Shown: positions 41,727-53,294 of the stretch, in pieces | How the letters are laid out: every line of letters starts with the position of its first letter | Position numbering within the stretch: position 1 is the stretch's first letter | Origin: Orobanche coerulescens | Lineage: Eukaryota; Streptophyta; Magnoliopsida; Lamiales; Orobanchaceae | Assembly: GCA_033398695.1 (NCBI GenBank) | Contig: CM065814.1 | Location: forward strand, 15,558,358 to 15,622,357 | DNA: 64,000 bases | Direction of reading: 5' to 3' | Translations under genes and position numbers: made by a program | Notes under the pieces: generated by a model | What the model was told of the DNA's origin: nothing | Seen by the model: only the letters and a program-made list of their open reading frames with translations | Database searches by the model: none

Positions 41727-42830
41727 TACGTTAGCCTTACCCGGATGATAAAGTATCTCGAGGTCGTAATCTTTAATTAGCTCTAACCACCTACGCTATC
41801 TCATATTCAACTCTTTCTGACTGAAGATGTACTTCAGACTCTTGTGATCCATAAAAATCTTACATGACGACCCATAGAGATAAAGCCTCCATATCTTTAA
41901 GGCGAAAACGACCCTAGCTAACTCCAAATCGTGCGTGGGATAATTTACCTTATAAGGTTTCAACTGGCGGGACGCATAAGCAATCACCCTGTCTCTCTGC
42001 ATCAAAACACATCCGAGCCTGAGGCCCGAAGCATCACTATACACCACGAAATCCTCGTTCCCCTGAGGCAATGCTAAAACGGGTGCGGTAGTCAATCGTC
42101 TCTTCAACTCATCAAAACTATACTGTCTGTTTGCGGTCCACTCGAACTTCTGAGTTTTCTGGAGTAACTGAGTGAGCGGTCTAGCGATCATAGAAAATCC
42201 CTCAACGAATCTACGATAATATCCTGCAAGTCCCAGAAAACTCCTCACTTCCTTCACATTCTTGGGCGGTTCCCAATCCATCACCACCTCTATCTTCTGT
42301 GGATCTACCCGAACTCCCTCCGCTGAAATCACGTGCCCGAGGAACATCACTTCCTTGAGCCAAAACTCACACTTAGATAACTTCGCATACAATTGCTCAC
42401 TTCTCAAGGTGTACAACACAATCTAGAGATGTAAGGCATGCTCCTCTCGGATCCGGGAATAGATAAGAATGTCGTCAATAAAGACGACTACGAACTTGTC
42501 CAGATACTCGATAAAAACTTTATTCAATAACTGCATGAACACTGCTGGGGCATTGGTTAGCCCGAAAGGCATAGCCACAAACTCGTAATGGCCATATCTC
42601 ATCCGAAAGGCAGCTTTCGGTATATCGCTGTCCCGAATCCTCAACTGGTAGTAGCCCGATCGTAAATCAATCTTCAAAAAGACTGTCGCTCCCTAAAGCT
42701 GATCAAACAAATCATCGATCCTGGGCAAAGGGTACTTGTTTTTGATGGTCAACTTGTTTAATTCTCGGTAGTCGATGCATAAACGAAGCGATCCATCCTT
42801 CTTCTTAACAAAAAGTACGGGCGCACCCTA
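41727..42830 (-). pseudogene. Tekay-C reverse transcriptase-RNase H
   Basis: One frame with TAGs at 42828, 42693, 42423 and 41796. [36 protein letters not shown] (catalytic Asp), [31 protein letters not shown] (catalytic Asp pair), and [14 protein letters not shown]. RNase [50 protein letters not shown], with its Asp and Glu residues present. Comparison with Tekay-B shows that three of the stops are CAG, CAA/CAG or TGG in the sibling. Catalytic residues are all intact. Confidence 0.93.
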
Positions 42831-43880
42831 CGGCGATGCGCTCGGTCGAATATACCCTTTATCTAACAATTCCCCCAACTGTTTCTTCAATTCTGACATT
42901 TCCAACGGTGCCATACGGTATGGCGCTCGATAAACGGGAGTCGTATTCGGCTCAAGATCAATAGGAAACTCAACCTCTCGCTGTGGTGGTAATCGCGGTA
43001 AGTCATCTGGAAATACGTAGGGGTACTCGCTGACAACTGGAATCGACGATATGTCGACTCCGCCATCCTCCGCCTGTAGAGCGTAACACCAATAGCCGAC
43101 ACAACCCTGATTCAGAAGTTTCATCGCCTTCAAGGCGCTAATCACACTTCCCGATCTACCCAGTTTACAACCGACGAGAGTATGCTCGGTGCCATCCTCA
43201 GCCACTATCGAGATGGTGTGAGTCCGATAATTCATGATAGCACCGTGACAATCCAACCAATCGTCCCCAAGGATCAAATCCTCACCCTTAAGATCTATAA
43301 CAATAAGGTTCGAGGGCCAATCTAGGCTCCCGATCCTCACTGGACAATCCCTAACTTCCCGGTCCCCAACCATACGATCCCCACTAGGTGTACCCACTAC
43401 GAATGGTTCGCACTCATACAAGCAATCAATACCAATACGACACACACAACCCGAAGCAATAAAAGAATGAGTAGCACCCGAATCGAAAAGCACCAAAACT
43501 GGATGAGAAAGGATCTGAGTGGTACCTGACGCCACCGGAATGTTTGTCTCCTCCGTGTGCCTCATCTGGTATAACCGAGGGTGGACTGAGCCCGAACTAG
43601 ATGCAGCCCGACGGTCCGGCTGACCCCGGCCCCTACCGTGGCTCGAACTCTGAGGAACATAAGTAACTGGAGTCTTCTGATCAATACTGAGCTCTCTCTG
43701 AATGGCGGTGGTAGTCGGAGCTCTGGCAGCCCTGGTGGCTCTCTCACAATGTGCTGCTCGGTGCCCGGTCTGCCCGCAAGTAAAGCAAGTAACTGGAGGA
43801 GAAGGGCAATCCTTCATCAAGTGCTCATATTGGTTGCAGTTAAAACAAACCACATACGACAGCATCGGATCGACCGATTA
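42831..43880 (-). pseudogene. Tekay-C gag zinc knuckles and protease (open)
   Basis: Open for 345 codons from 43865. Knuckles: CFNCNQYEHLMKDC (aromatic in place of Gly-x-x-Gly spacing, but Cys/His intact) and CFTCGQTGHRAAHC. Protease active site VLFDSGATHSFIA is intact, unlike both Tekay-B copies. GEDLILGDDWLDCH and the linker LPRLPPQREVEFPIDLEP lead into RT. Bounded by TAA at 43878-43880 and TAG at 42828-42830. Confidence 0.92.
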
Positions 43881-44759
43881 CCACGAGATCCCGGCCCGAT
43901 GAAACGGCCTCTTCCAGTGTAGGGGCGGTGTGCTCGAAAATCGGCCATTCTTGCCGGATGAAAAACTGCCAACCGTTTTCTGTTTCTTGGCCTCGGTACC
44001 CAACTCTTATTCTGGTGCGGCCATCTCGATCGCTAAAGCGCGATCCTGATACTCATTTAAAGTGACACACATGAGCGGTGCCATACTCTGTCTGATATGC
44101 GGTTTCATGCGCATATTAAAATAACGGATCTTGTCGGCCTCGGTCCTCACCTGATCTTTCACAAATCCTAATTGCTGATTATAAGTAATGATGGCCTGAG
44201 AAATAGGCACATCCTGAGGTGTAGCGGTGAAGAACTCCACAATTCTGCGCTCCTTAACTGGCGGTGGACAATATTTTGCTTCCATAGCAGCCTTAAATTC
44301 TTCCCAAGTGGCCTGGCGGTCTCTGGGCATCACTGCCTCCCACCATTCCGCAGCTTCCTTATCCAGGAGGTACTGAGAAATATGTACCCTCCTGTCATCG
44401 GGGCAAGCTACGGCATCAAAAGTCCTGCCCAACTGAAAGAGCCAATTCTCTCAACCGAGGGAGTCAGAAGTACCAGTGAAATGAGGGGGGTGCATCTTAG
44501 TTACTATCTGAAGCCATTTACTGGCTTCGTCCTCTGGAGTTGGGGGTGGATTTTGGCGTCCACCTTGGGCTATCTGAGTGAGCTGGGCTACCAATTGCTA
44601 AAGTACGGCAGTAGCCCTGGCGTCGGCGTTATTACCCGACGGTACTGAATGAGAAGCCGAATCCGCAGAGGACTGAGAAAGTGATCCTTCCTCGTTATTA
44701 GCACCACGACCACGGCCTCGGCCGCGCCCTCTAGCTAGTCTACCGCGACCTCTCAACAT
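43881..44759 (-). pseudogene. Tekay-C gag N-terminal part
   Basis: ATG at 44759 (MLRGRGRLARGRGRGRGRGA), then NNADARATAVLQQLVAQLTQ, a TGA at 44451-44453, FQLGRTFDAVACPDDRRV, EWWEAVMPRDRQATWEEFKA, PQDVPISQAIITYNQQLGFV, and LNEYQDRALAIEMAA. A second stop is the TAA at 44007-44009. The TGA falls in the G-W-E-N-W motif, where Trp is normal (TGG to TGA). Same frame as the protease and pol. Confidence 0.9.
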
Positions 44760-45016
44760 ACTGAAGAAAATATGAAAGGGACAAGATCAGAAAGATTCAC
44801 AATTACAAAGTTGGTATCACAATTCACAATTCCGAACAACGCAAGAAAACGAATTACAGAAGTATAAGAGTTCGAGGAGACTTACAGCCACGGGTTGCAC
44901 AAAAAGACGGTAGCATGATGATATTAGGCTCAACGACCGACTCAAACGACTTAACTGACAGACCCAAAATTAACCGACAGTCTAGGTATTCAAAACTTAA
45001 GCTCTGATACCATAAT

Positions 45017-47240
45017 TGTAACACCCCAATTCTCAAATGGGACATTACACGTCGTAGAACCCTCGTAGGGTCTACCAGGCTAACACATGACACATATACA
45101 GTACAAGAAAAATTCCAAAGACACAAACATTAATGTAAAAATGGGGCCGTGGCCTCGGCCAAAACGTTTTAATAGACATACGTGAAATATAAGTCAATAC
45201 CAAGTCATTGCCCACGCAGGGGACATTAACCAAATACAATAAAACCATTCAAATTCCGATACTCAAACAACATAAATGACTCAACATAACTAAGGACTCG
45301 AGCCTCATAATCATGCCAACCCATCCTTTGCGTGCATATCCCGTGCCTGCTCCTCAGCTCTCCCGGTACCTGAAATGAATAAGACGCATTTCCCCCATTT
45401 AAGGGGTTAGCATTCGAATAGCTAGTGCAAGTACACAATTACACAACATTATATACAAATACGGTTTTTACACAATCATCTCAATCAGAAATCATTTGCC
45501 ATAAATATTCCGGAATATTACATGGGCAATCAAATCAGTTTCAATCATCACGATATCACAAAATCACAACTGGTATCCCGTGGCCGTACCCCTTAGTATC
45601 GACCCCCAGACATCCTGTCGAACGCTCCGAGTGGGATACCACTTCCGCGGCCGTACCCCTTAGTATCGACCCCCAGACATCCCGTCGGACACTCCGGGTG
45701 GAAGTTCAACCACACACACACCCAAGTCCACTTCCGCGGCCGTACCCCTTAGTATCGACCCCCAGACATCCCGTCGGACACTCCAAGTGGAAGGAACACA
45801 ACTCACGCAACCGAAAACCACAATTCTTCATTCATTTCGAAAACGCAACATACATAACGAAATGTAATACATGTACTTGCCTGATTAATACGACGTGAAG
45901 GAAAACGGTGAACGGAAAGGTTTTGGCCCGAATAATCTTCACAAATCCAATCCTAACACAGTAACGATGAACAACCAAATCTTAAAACTACGAAAACGTT
46001 GGAATACATCCTAGTTCTACCCGCTGCAACCATTTGTGGAACATAACTTGGGTATCGTCGATTATAACTGACGAACAATGGGAACTTGGAGTTTAAAACC
46101 ACAAATCCTCAATAAAAACGAAGGATTACAAGTACACGATCGAAGTCTAGCAACAATCCAATGATAATTCGGACTAAAAGAGTCAAATCACAAGAAATCC
46201 CCAAAATTTCCCCAAAATCTCAAAACAAGGGTTTCAGGGATTCTTACCTTGATTCCAATGGTGGAAAGTGTTAGGAACTTGAAGAATTCACGCAAGGGAT
46301 GCACGAATGGTAGTGGATGATGATATTCAGTCGGAATCGGCCCTAATCCTCGCCTGGAATCGCTCAAAACCGAGAAGGATAAGTAATGATGGAAAAATGA
46401 CGAAGTTGGCTGCTGCTGTCCTATTTATATTAAACAGGCTTAGCGCACGCTACGCACAAGCATTAGCGTGCGCTAACGGGGTGTGGAAAAGCAGTCAGCC
46501 TACTGTCCTCTCGTTAGCGTACGCAAGCTAACATGATTAGCGTGCGCTAATGTTAGGAATTAGCGTGCGTTAACGCTGAATTAGCGTACGCTACAGTCCA
46601 TGCGAAATCGACCTTACCGTCCCGGCCCGAAATCGTTAGCGCACGCTACTAACTCCAAGTTAGCATACGCTAACCACATAGCGCGCGCAAGGAAAACAGG
46701 AGTAGCGTGCGCTACTCAGCGGCGATCGATCTTGCCAAGACACTGCTGCCGACAGCACAAAAAGAAGTCGAAATGCGAAGCAAGGCCAGAATCCAGAAAT
46801 ACGAACACGGAATATTCAAGACGGCAGAGTTGAGCGCTGAAAGAAAATACAACTCCGATCACCGGAGAGTCCGTAATACGATAAGGAAAAATGAAATTCC
46901 CCTATACTTTGGGAAATTACAAAAATGGCCCAAGTGTCCGAAAATCACGATACGACGTCGAATTAACAAACCGAAAGTTTCAACACGACCAACTCATCCA
47001 TACAAACTTATGAAAACCAAGAAACAACGAAGATGAACGAGTTTTACGATAATCGAACGTACATGCGACAAGATATAATTCGAGATGAAATTATGCAACA
47101 ACATCCTCGAAACTCGTCCGAACGAAAAATCTCCAAGGACAAAATAGGTTCAGAATTTCAAAACAGTAACAAGCGAGTCGTCCGAAACGAACATACACCA
47201 AAAATAGAAATTACTAAAAATAGAAAGTACAGATATTACA
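45017..47240 (-). repeat. Tekay-C 5' LTR
   Basis: TGTAACACCCCAATTCTC…ACAGATATTACA, then CTTAT. Leader repeats at 45582-45793, TATA box at 46421-46430, palindrome array at 46437-46716. The primer site at 44997-45012 defines this as the 5' LTR of a minus-strand element. Confidence 0.94.
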
Positions 47241-47245
47241 CTTAT

Positions 47246-48388
47246 GGGCCTTAAGGAAATACGATAATCAATCATCAATACTCAATTCTCAAGGAAGACT
47301 CCCGAAACCCCCCCTTTTTATGATTCATAAATCTTCAAAATATTCACATAGAGTTTGGAAATCATCCAAACCCTCTCCACTTCAAGTAATACACAAAACA
47401 TTTGTATCATCATAAGGGAAATGTGGGTACGGGGCAAATACATCATAATCTCAAGGATTTCAAGCTTCAAAATGGATTAACTGGACGAATCTAAGAAAAA
47501 TCCCCAAAAATTCCCCAAACTAGGGTTCTAAGGAATTTACCTCGATTCGGAGAGAAGAAACGGATTAGATGTTGTATAATACTTGTTATCCAACCAAAGA
47601 TGATGATGGACGATGAAAGGTTGTCCCAAATCGCCTCAAGATCGCCTCTCTCGCGTGCCCTCGTCGAAAGTGTAAGAAATGAGAAGAAAATGGCGGAGAA
47701 CATGGCTGACCAACCTTATATACTGGGTCTAATTAGCGTGCGCTAATTTATAAGGATAGCGCGCGCAATGGGGTCACCCGGTAGTCCAATAGCTTCTGAC
47801 CTACGTCGTTAGCGTGCGCTACCAACAGCATTGCATGCACTACCTATTACCATGCAGAAATTCCGAAATCACTGCCCAACTCATTAGCGTGCGCTACAGG
47901 TCATGCTAGCGCGCGCTACTGAACACCAATAACGTGCGTTAGCTCACGCCTAGCATGCGCTAACTGTTCGTCCAGAGAACAAAAACCAACCTATTGCCAC
48001 TGCCAAACCTGAGTAATTAGCATGCGCTACAGGCAAGGCTAGCGTGTGCTACTCAACACCAATAGCGTGCGTTAGCTCACGCCTAGCGTGCGCTAATTGC
48101 TTGCCCAGAGAACAGAACCAAGCTACTGCCTCTACCAAACTCGAACCATTAGCGTGCGCTACTGGCGAAGCTAGCGCACGCTACCAAACATAAATATCGT
48201 ACGTTGGCTCACGCCTAGCGTGTGCTAACTGCTTCACTCAATAACACCACTGCAAAGTTCGATCAATACGAACATGTTCCGAAAGATACGAAACTCTAAA
48301 ATCCACAACATCTCAATAAGAGCTTACAAGAGCGACAAAAATGAAAGAACATCAAAGCAAAAAAATCGTGAAAAGTACGGGTATTACA
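47246..48388 (-). repeat. Tekay-B shared LTR, part 2, with palindrome array
   Basis: Resumes after the second CTTAT (47241-47245) and ends GGGTATTACA, directly before a polypurine tract (minus TTTAGAGGGGGAGAA, 48389-48403). It includes a TATA-like ATATAAGG (minus) at 47715-47723 and about 16 copies of a TAGCGTGCGCTA-type palindrome at 47733-48226. Confidence 0.88.
47733..48226 (-). promoter_or_regulatory. TAGCGTGCGCTA array and 133-bp tandem repeat, Tekay-B U3
   Basis: About 16 sites of form TAGCGnnCGCTA, several degenerate. The last three-quarters are a higher-order tandem repeat of three units (starting near 47882, 48015 and 48148). Each unit has four palindromes followed by an AGAGAACA…CTGCC(T/A)…CCAAAC linker. 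Located immediately upstream of the TATA-like element on the minus strand. Confidence 0.75.
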
Positions 48389-48423
48389 TTCTCCCCCTCT
48401 AAAAAGAAGTTTCGTCCCGAAAC

Positions 48424-49500
48424 TTAAGAAATAAAAAGTTCGGGGTATCTCGATCGTATCTTATCTTCCATCTCCCAAGTCGCTTCCTCGACTCCATGTC
48501 TCGACCATTGCACCTTAACTAACAGAATAGTTTTGTGCCGAAGTTGCTTCTCACAACGTTCAAGGATTTTTACCGGTCTCGCTGGAAAGGTAACATCCTC
48601 GGCTGCATCAATCTCACTATAGTCGATAATATGACTTGGATCCGGCACGTACTTTCTCAACTGAGAAATATGAAAAATTCTATGGACATGACTCAAAGCT
48701 GGAGGCAACGCCAAGCAATAATAGAAATCTACAACCCTGTCCAAAATTTCAAACTGTCCGATATACTTCGGACTACGTTTCCCTTTTTTACCAAAGTGGA
48801 AAACTCCCTTTGTCGGCGACACCTTGAGTAGAACATGATCTCCTACTTCGAATTCCAAGGGCCGATGACGAGTATCAGCATAAGATTTATGAAGGCTCTG
48901 GGCAGTCAACAACCGGTCTCGGATAATAGAAATCTTCTCCTTAGTTTCCATCAACATATCCGGTTCCGTTCCGACTAACTCCAAAGCCTCATCCCACCAT
49001 AATGGCGATCTACACCGCCTATCATAAAGTGCTTAAAATGGTGCCATTTTAATCGACTCATACCAACTATTATTGTAGGCAAACTCGATCAACGATAAAT
49101 GAAGTTCCCAATCATTACTCCAGTCTAGGGCACAAGCCCGCAACATATCCTCTAACATCTGGATCGTCTGCTCAGTCTGACCGTCTGACTGAGGATGAAA
49201 AGACGTACTCAATCTCAACTCTGTGCCCAAGGCCTGATGGACCGCTTTCCAGAAATGTGACACGAAACGGCCATCTCGATCAGAAACAATAGTTTCGGGG
49301 GCATCATGCAATCTCACAATCTCTCCTATAAAGGTTCCGGCAAATCTTTCCGGTCCCCAAGTATCCTTAATACCAAGAAAATATGTGGACTTGGTTAATC
49401 GATCAATGATTACCTAAATCATATTCATTCCGGCTCTAGATCTCGGCATCCCCATGATAAAATCCATGGAGATGTCTTCCCACTTCCACTGGTCGTTGAT
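48424..49500 (-). pseudogene. Tekay-B right integrase and chromodomain
   Basis: Integrase core block IVSDRDGRFVSHFWKAVH (second catalytic Asp) and FHPQSDGQTEQTIQ with the Glu, then NDWELHLSLIEFAYNNSW. One TAA at about 49035 breaks an otherwise single frame (49317-48424). The C-terminal part has GDHVLLKVSPTKGVFHFGKKG, then the chromodomain: ILERCEKQLRHKTILLVKV, QWSRHGVEEATWEMED, closing IRSRYPELF. The chromodomain identifies a chromovirus of the Tekay/Del type; in the family it binds histone marks and guides integration. Confidence 0.88.
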
Positions 49501-50618
49501 GCTCGATCTTGACTTGTTGACACGTCAAACATCGCAATACGAACTCTGTGACGTCTTTCTTCATATTATTCCACCAAAAATTTCGCTTCAAATCCTTGTA
49601 CATCTTACTCGTTCTGGGGTAGATTGAGTAAGGCTAGCATGGGCTTCTCGAAGAATTCTCTGTCTCAACTCCAGATTATTCAGGACATAAAGCCTTCCCT
49701 GAAATCTCAAAATACTGTCCTCATGGACCATAAAGCCATGGGCTTTTCCTTTAATTACATCTTACTTCAGTTGTGAAATCATCGGGCCATTCTACTATTT
49801 CCCTTTGATGTCATCAGCCAAGGACGAAGTAATTTTGAGGGTATACAACTGTCCCTGCACTATTTGAAGCCAAACTTCTATACATTTCTCGATCAAATCT
49901 TGACGAATCTTTATCTGGGGTGTAAGAACCTCGAGCGTCTGAAGTGATGCCGGTTTGCGGCTCAAAACGTCCGCGACGACATTGGCCTTCCCTGGATGAT
50001 AAAGAATTTATTATCCTTAATCAATTCCAACCAACGTCGTTGCCTCATATCCAACTCTTTCTGACTTAAAATGTACTCCAAGCTCTTTTGATCGGTATAA
50101 ATCTGACACGAAGATCCATACAAATAATGCCACCAAATCTTAAGTGCGAAAACAATTGCAGCCAATTCCTAATCATGAGTAGGATAATTCATCTCATATG
50201 TATTCAACTGATATGATGCAAATGCTATCGTTTTATCGTGCTGCATAAACACACAACCAAGCCACTATCCTGAAGCGTCACTATAAACTGCAAATCCTTC
50301 ACTACCTTGTGGTAAAGCTAAGATCGGCGCTGAAGTCAAACGTCTCTTCAGTTCATCGAAGCTTTACTATCTCTCAGCAGTCCAAACAAACTTTTCTGTC
50401 TTCTGAAGTAATTGCGTAAGCGGCCGAGCGAGTTTCGAGAACCCCTCGAGAAACTGACGGTAATACCCAGCAAGACCCAAAAAGCTACGAACTTCCTTAA
50501 CATTATTAGGCGGTGCCTAATCTATCACTGCCTCAATCTTCTACGGGTCCACACGAACCCCTTCGGGCGAAACCACATGACCGAGAAACATAACTTTCTT
50601 CAGCCAGCACTCACATTT
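49500..50618 (-). pseudogene. Tekay-B right RNase H and integrase zinc region, heavily broken
   Basis: Recognisable in pieces only: [27 protein letters not shown] (RNase H, 50165-49962; positions 1-20 and onward) followed by [11 protein letters not shown], and an antisense match to the integrase HHCC region near 49540-49630. Multiple frameshifts and stops; no frame exceeds about 70 codons. Confidence 0.75.
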
Positions 50619-51143
50619 TTAGAATTTCACATAAACGTTCTCGTCTTTCAAAACATCTAGTATCAAACATAAGTGTTGGGCATGCTCCTCATCATCTCGA
50701 GAATAAATCAAGATATCGTCAATAAAGACGACCACACATTTGTCAAGGTATTCAATAAATATCTTGTTCATTAACTGCATGAATACGGACGGTACATTAG
50801 TCAGTCTAAAAGGTATGACCACAAATTCATAATGTCTGTATCTCGTCCGAAAAGAAGTTTTAGGAACGTCGGAATCTTTCACTCGGAGTTGGTAGTACCC
50901 TGATCTCGAATCATTTTTTGAGAATAATGCGGCTCCCTGCAACTGATCAAATAAATCATGTATACGAGACAATGGATACTTGTTCTTGATGGTCACTTTA
51001 TTTAGCTCACGGTAATCAATGCATAAACATAGTGAACCATCCTTCTTTCTCATAAGAAGAACAGGTGCGCCCCAAGGCGAAGCGATTGGTCTAATGTACC
51101 CTTTCTCCAATAGTTCTCCCAATTGATTCTTCAATTCTTGCAT
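50619..51143 (-). pseudogene. Tekay-B right reverse transcriptase
   Basis: Open for 174 codons: [65 protein letters not shown] (first catalytic Asp retained), and [12 protein letters not shown] (catalytic Asp pair). The C-terminal thumb is frameshifted after NVYVKF. The catalytic residues are intact although the element as a whole is dead. Confidence 0.88.
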
Positions 51144-51331
51144 TCTGAAGGTGCCATACGATAAGGCGCCTTAGAAATTAGATCCGCGTTAGGCTCTAAA
51201 TCAACAAAAAATTCTATCTCTCGATCTGGCAGTAATCCCGAAAGATCATCTGGAAAAATGTCTGGATACTCATTAACAACTGGAATCATAGATAAATAGA
51301 CTCAATTCCCTTCCGACTTCAAAACATAACA

Positions 51332-52110
51332 TCAATAGCCCGTGCAATCTTTATTCAAGAGTTTTACGGTCTTCATGGCGTTGATAAGCAACTTAGGTTG
51401 GCCCAATTTATGTCCCATAAACGAGTACTCGGAACCATCTTTGGTCATCATAGTGATAACCTTAGTGCGGTAATTCATAATCACTTGATGACTATTAAGC
51501 CAGTCCTCACCGAGGATCAAATACTTGCCCTCGATATCAACAACAATCAAATTCGATAACCAATCAATACCTGTTATGCTCAACGGATAATTTCTAATCT
51601 CCCGATTCCCCACGATTCTATCCCCGCTAGGTAGTTTCACAATAAAAGGATCGCAAGCAGTCATACAATTTATATTCAAACGGCGTACACAATCCAAGGA
51701 GATGAAAGAATGTGTAGTACCAGAATAAAAAAGTACTCGAACTGGATGAGATAGAATATGAATGGAACCTGAGGCCGCCGCCGCATCAGGTTCATCTGCT
51801 CGACACATCTCGTAAACTCGTGGGTGTGACGAACCGACGCTAGAATCTCCCTCTCTAGCAGTGTGACTGCATCCCCGGCATCTGCTGTAACCCTGCTGTG
51901 ACTGGCTAACTGATTGCCACTGCTTCATACTCTGATCTCTATGTGCTGGGGCAGACGCCCGAGTATCCAAAGTTTGATCTTGTTTGGGGTAATAGACTGC
52001 CCTATGTCCCATCGGACCACAAGTGTGACATTTCAGAGGTGGGAAGTTGCACTCCAGATTGATGTGGCCTGGATGACCACAATTAAAATAGGTCACCGGA
52101 CGAGTTGAGG
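51332..52110 (-). pseudogene. Tekay-B right gag zinc knuckles and protease
   Basis: Frame 52096-51332. Begins with YFNCGHPGHINLEC (first Cys lost) and CHTCGPMGHRAVYY (last Cys lost), so both knuckles are damaged. The protease active site is VLFYSGTTHSFIS, with Tyr for the catalytic Asp. EGKYLILGEDWLNSH follows. It ends in a stop near 51332, in the protease-RT linker. Confidence 0.85.
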
Positions 52111-53045
52111 TGCCCGAAGCAGAATAAAAACTCTTTTTCCCTTTAAAAGAACGCGATGACTGCCCGACATAATGGTTAGCCGACTAAGGTCTCTGAAAGT
52201 TGCCGCCCTTAGAGCCGAGCCAGAAAAATTACCGGTGGTCTTTTGCTTCTTCGGCTCGTCTGCGGTGTTATTGTTGGAACACACCATGTCATATGCCAAA
52301 GCCCTGTATTGGTATTCTTTCAGAGTAATGTAAGCAAACCCGACCATATAACACCATAAATACATATTCATTCGCATGTCAAAATGACGGATCTCGTCAC
52401 GTTCATCATGCACTTGATTCTTCACATGAATTAGCTATTGGATGTATTCCACTATCGCCTGTGAGACTGGAATGTTCTGCGGGATAGCTTCGGAAAAGGC
52501 TCGGATCCTGGTTTCTTTCACTGTCCAAGGACAAGACTCAGCCTCGATGAGATCTCTAAATTCGTCCCATGTAGCAGCATGATCTTGCGGTTTAATATCT
52601 TTCCACCAAGTCGCGACTTCCTTAGCAAGGAAGTACTGAGCAATAGGTACCTTTCTCGTTTCCGGACAGTCAACCGCTTCAAACACTTTGTCCAATTCAA
52701 ATAGCCAACTTTCTCAACCCACTGGGTTGGTAGCACCGATGAAATGCGGAGGATGCATACGGACCACATTCTGGAGCAAAACAGCCGCTGTCGAATTAGG
52801 ATTATTCGGTTGAACGGCTTGGGCCAAGATAGTCATCTGATTTGCCAATTATTGAAGAACATTCGTAACCCCAACATCTGCATTATTCCCTTAACGGTCG
52901 ACTGGTCATGCTGACTCTCGGTATCGGGTTGCGCTGAATTAGATAAACTATGGCCGACCCCACAATGGAACTGAGGGAAACGGCTGCGCCACGCCCTCCC
53001 CCGTGCCCGCGGCCGCGACCACGACCTCGTCCCCTGTCAGCAGAC
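52111..53045 (-). pseudogene. Tekay-B right gag, N-terminal part
   Basis: Starts MSADRGRGRGRGRGHGGGRG at 53045, then NPIPRVSMT-like sequence in shifted frame. Further blocks: FEAVDCPETRKVPIAQYFLAK, WDEFRDLIEAESCP, IRAFSEAIPQNIPVSQAIVEY, and ITLKEYQYRALAYDM. At least three frame changes. Same subfamily as the left copy. Confidence 0.78.
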
Positions 53046-53294
53046 ATTCTGAAGGACACACAAAGTACATAAGTACAATTCAAATCGCCCGTCATCGAGG
53101 TGACCGATTCCCAAGAATACCAAATCAAAAGCGGAGCGATTAGAAAAAATACAAGAAGAGTAAAAGGACTTACTAGTACCGGTCGCACCGAGATGATGGC
53201 AATATAGTGATACTGTACTCGAACGATAACTCAATTCGGCCCAAAAAGACCGACAACCTAGGTATCCATACACATAAGCTCTGATACCATATTT

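Larger units (their letters stand above)
37758..47240 (-). mobile_element. Tekay-C: complete chromovirus
   Basis: A 9.48-kb minus-strand gypsy element with LTRs of 2205 bp (37758-39962) and 2224 bp (45017-47240), target duplication CTTAT on both sides, primer site TGGTATCAGAGCTTAA (44997-45012) and polypurine tract (39963-39977). Gag through integrase is in one frame, interrupted by single stop codons, until a filler insertion at 40737-40880. It ends in a chromodomain. The LTRs are visibly very similar, so it is the most recent large insertion in this half of the window. Confidence 0.95.
48389..53294 (-). mobile_element. Tekay-B, right internal copy (gag to chromodomain)
   Basis: Full-length internal region on the minus strand: primer site (53275-53289), gag, protease, RT, RNase H, integrase, chromodomain, polypurine tract. 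Its 3' LTR is the shared LTR (47246-48388 and 36921-37757) and its 5' LTR is 53295-54326. It has many stops and frameshifts, more than Tekay-C. Confidence 0.88.
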
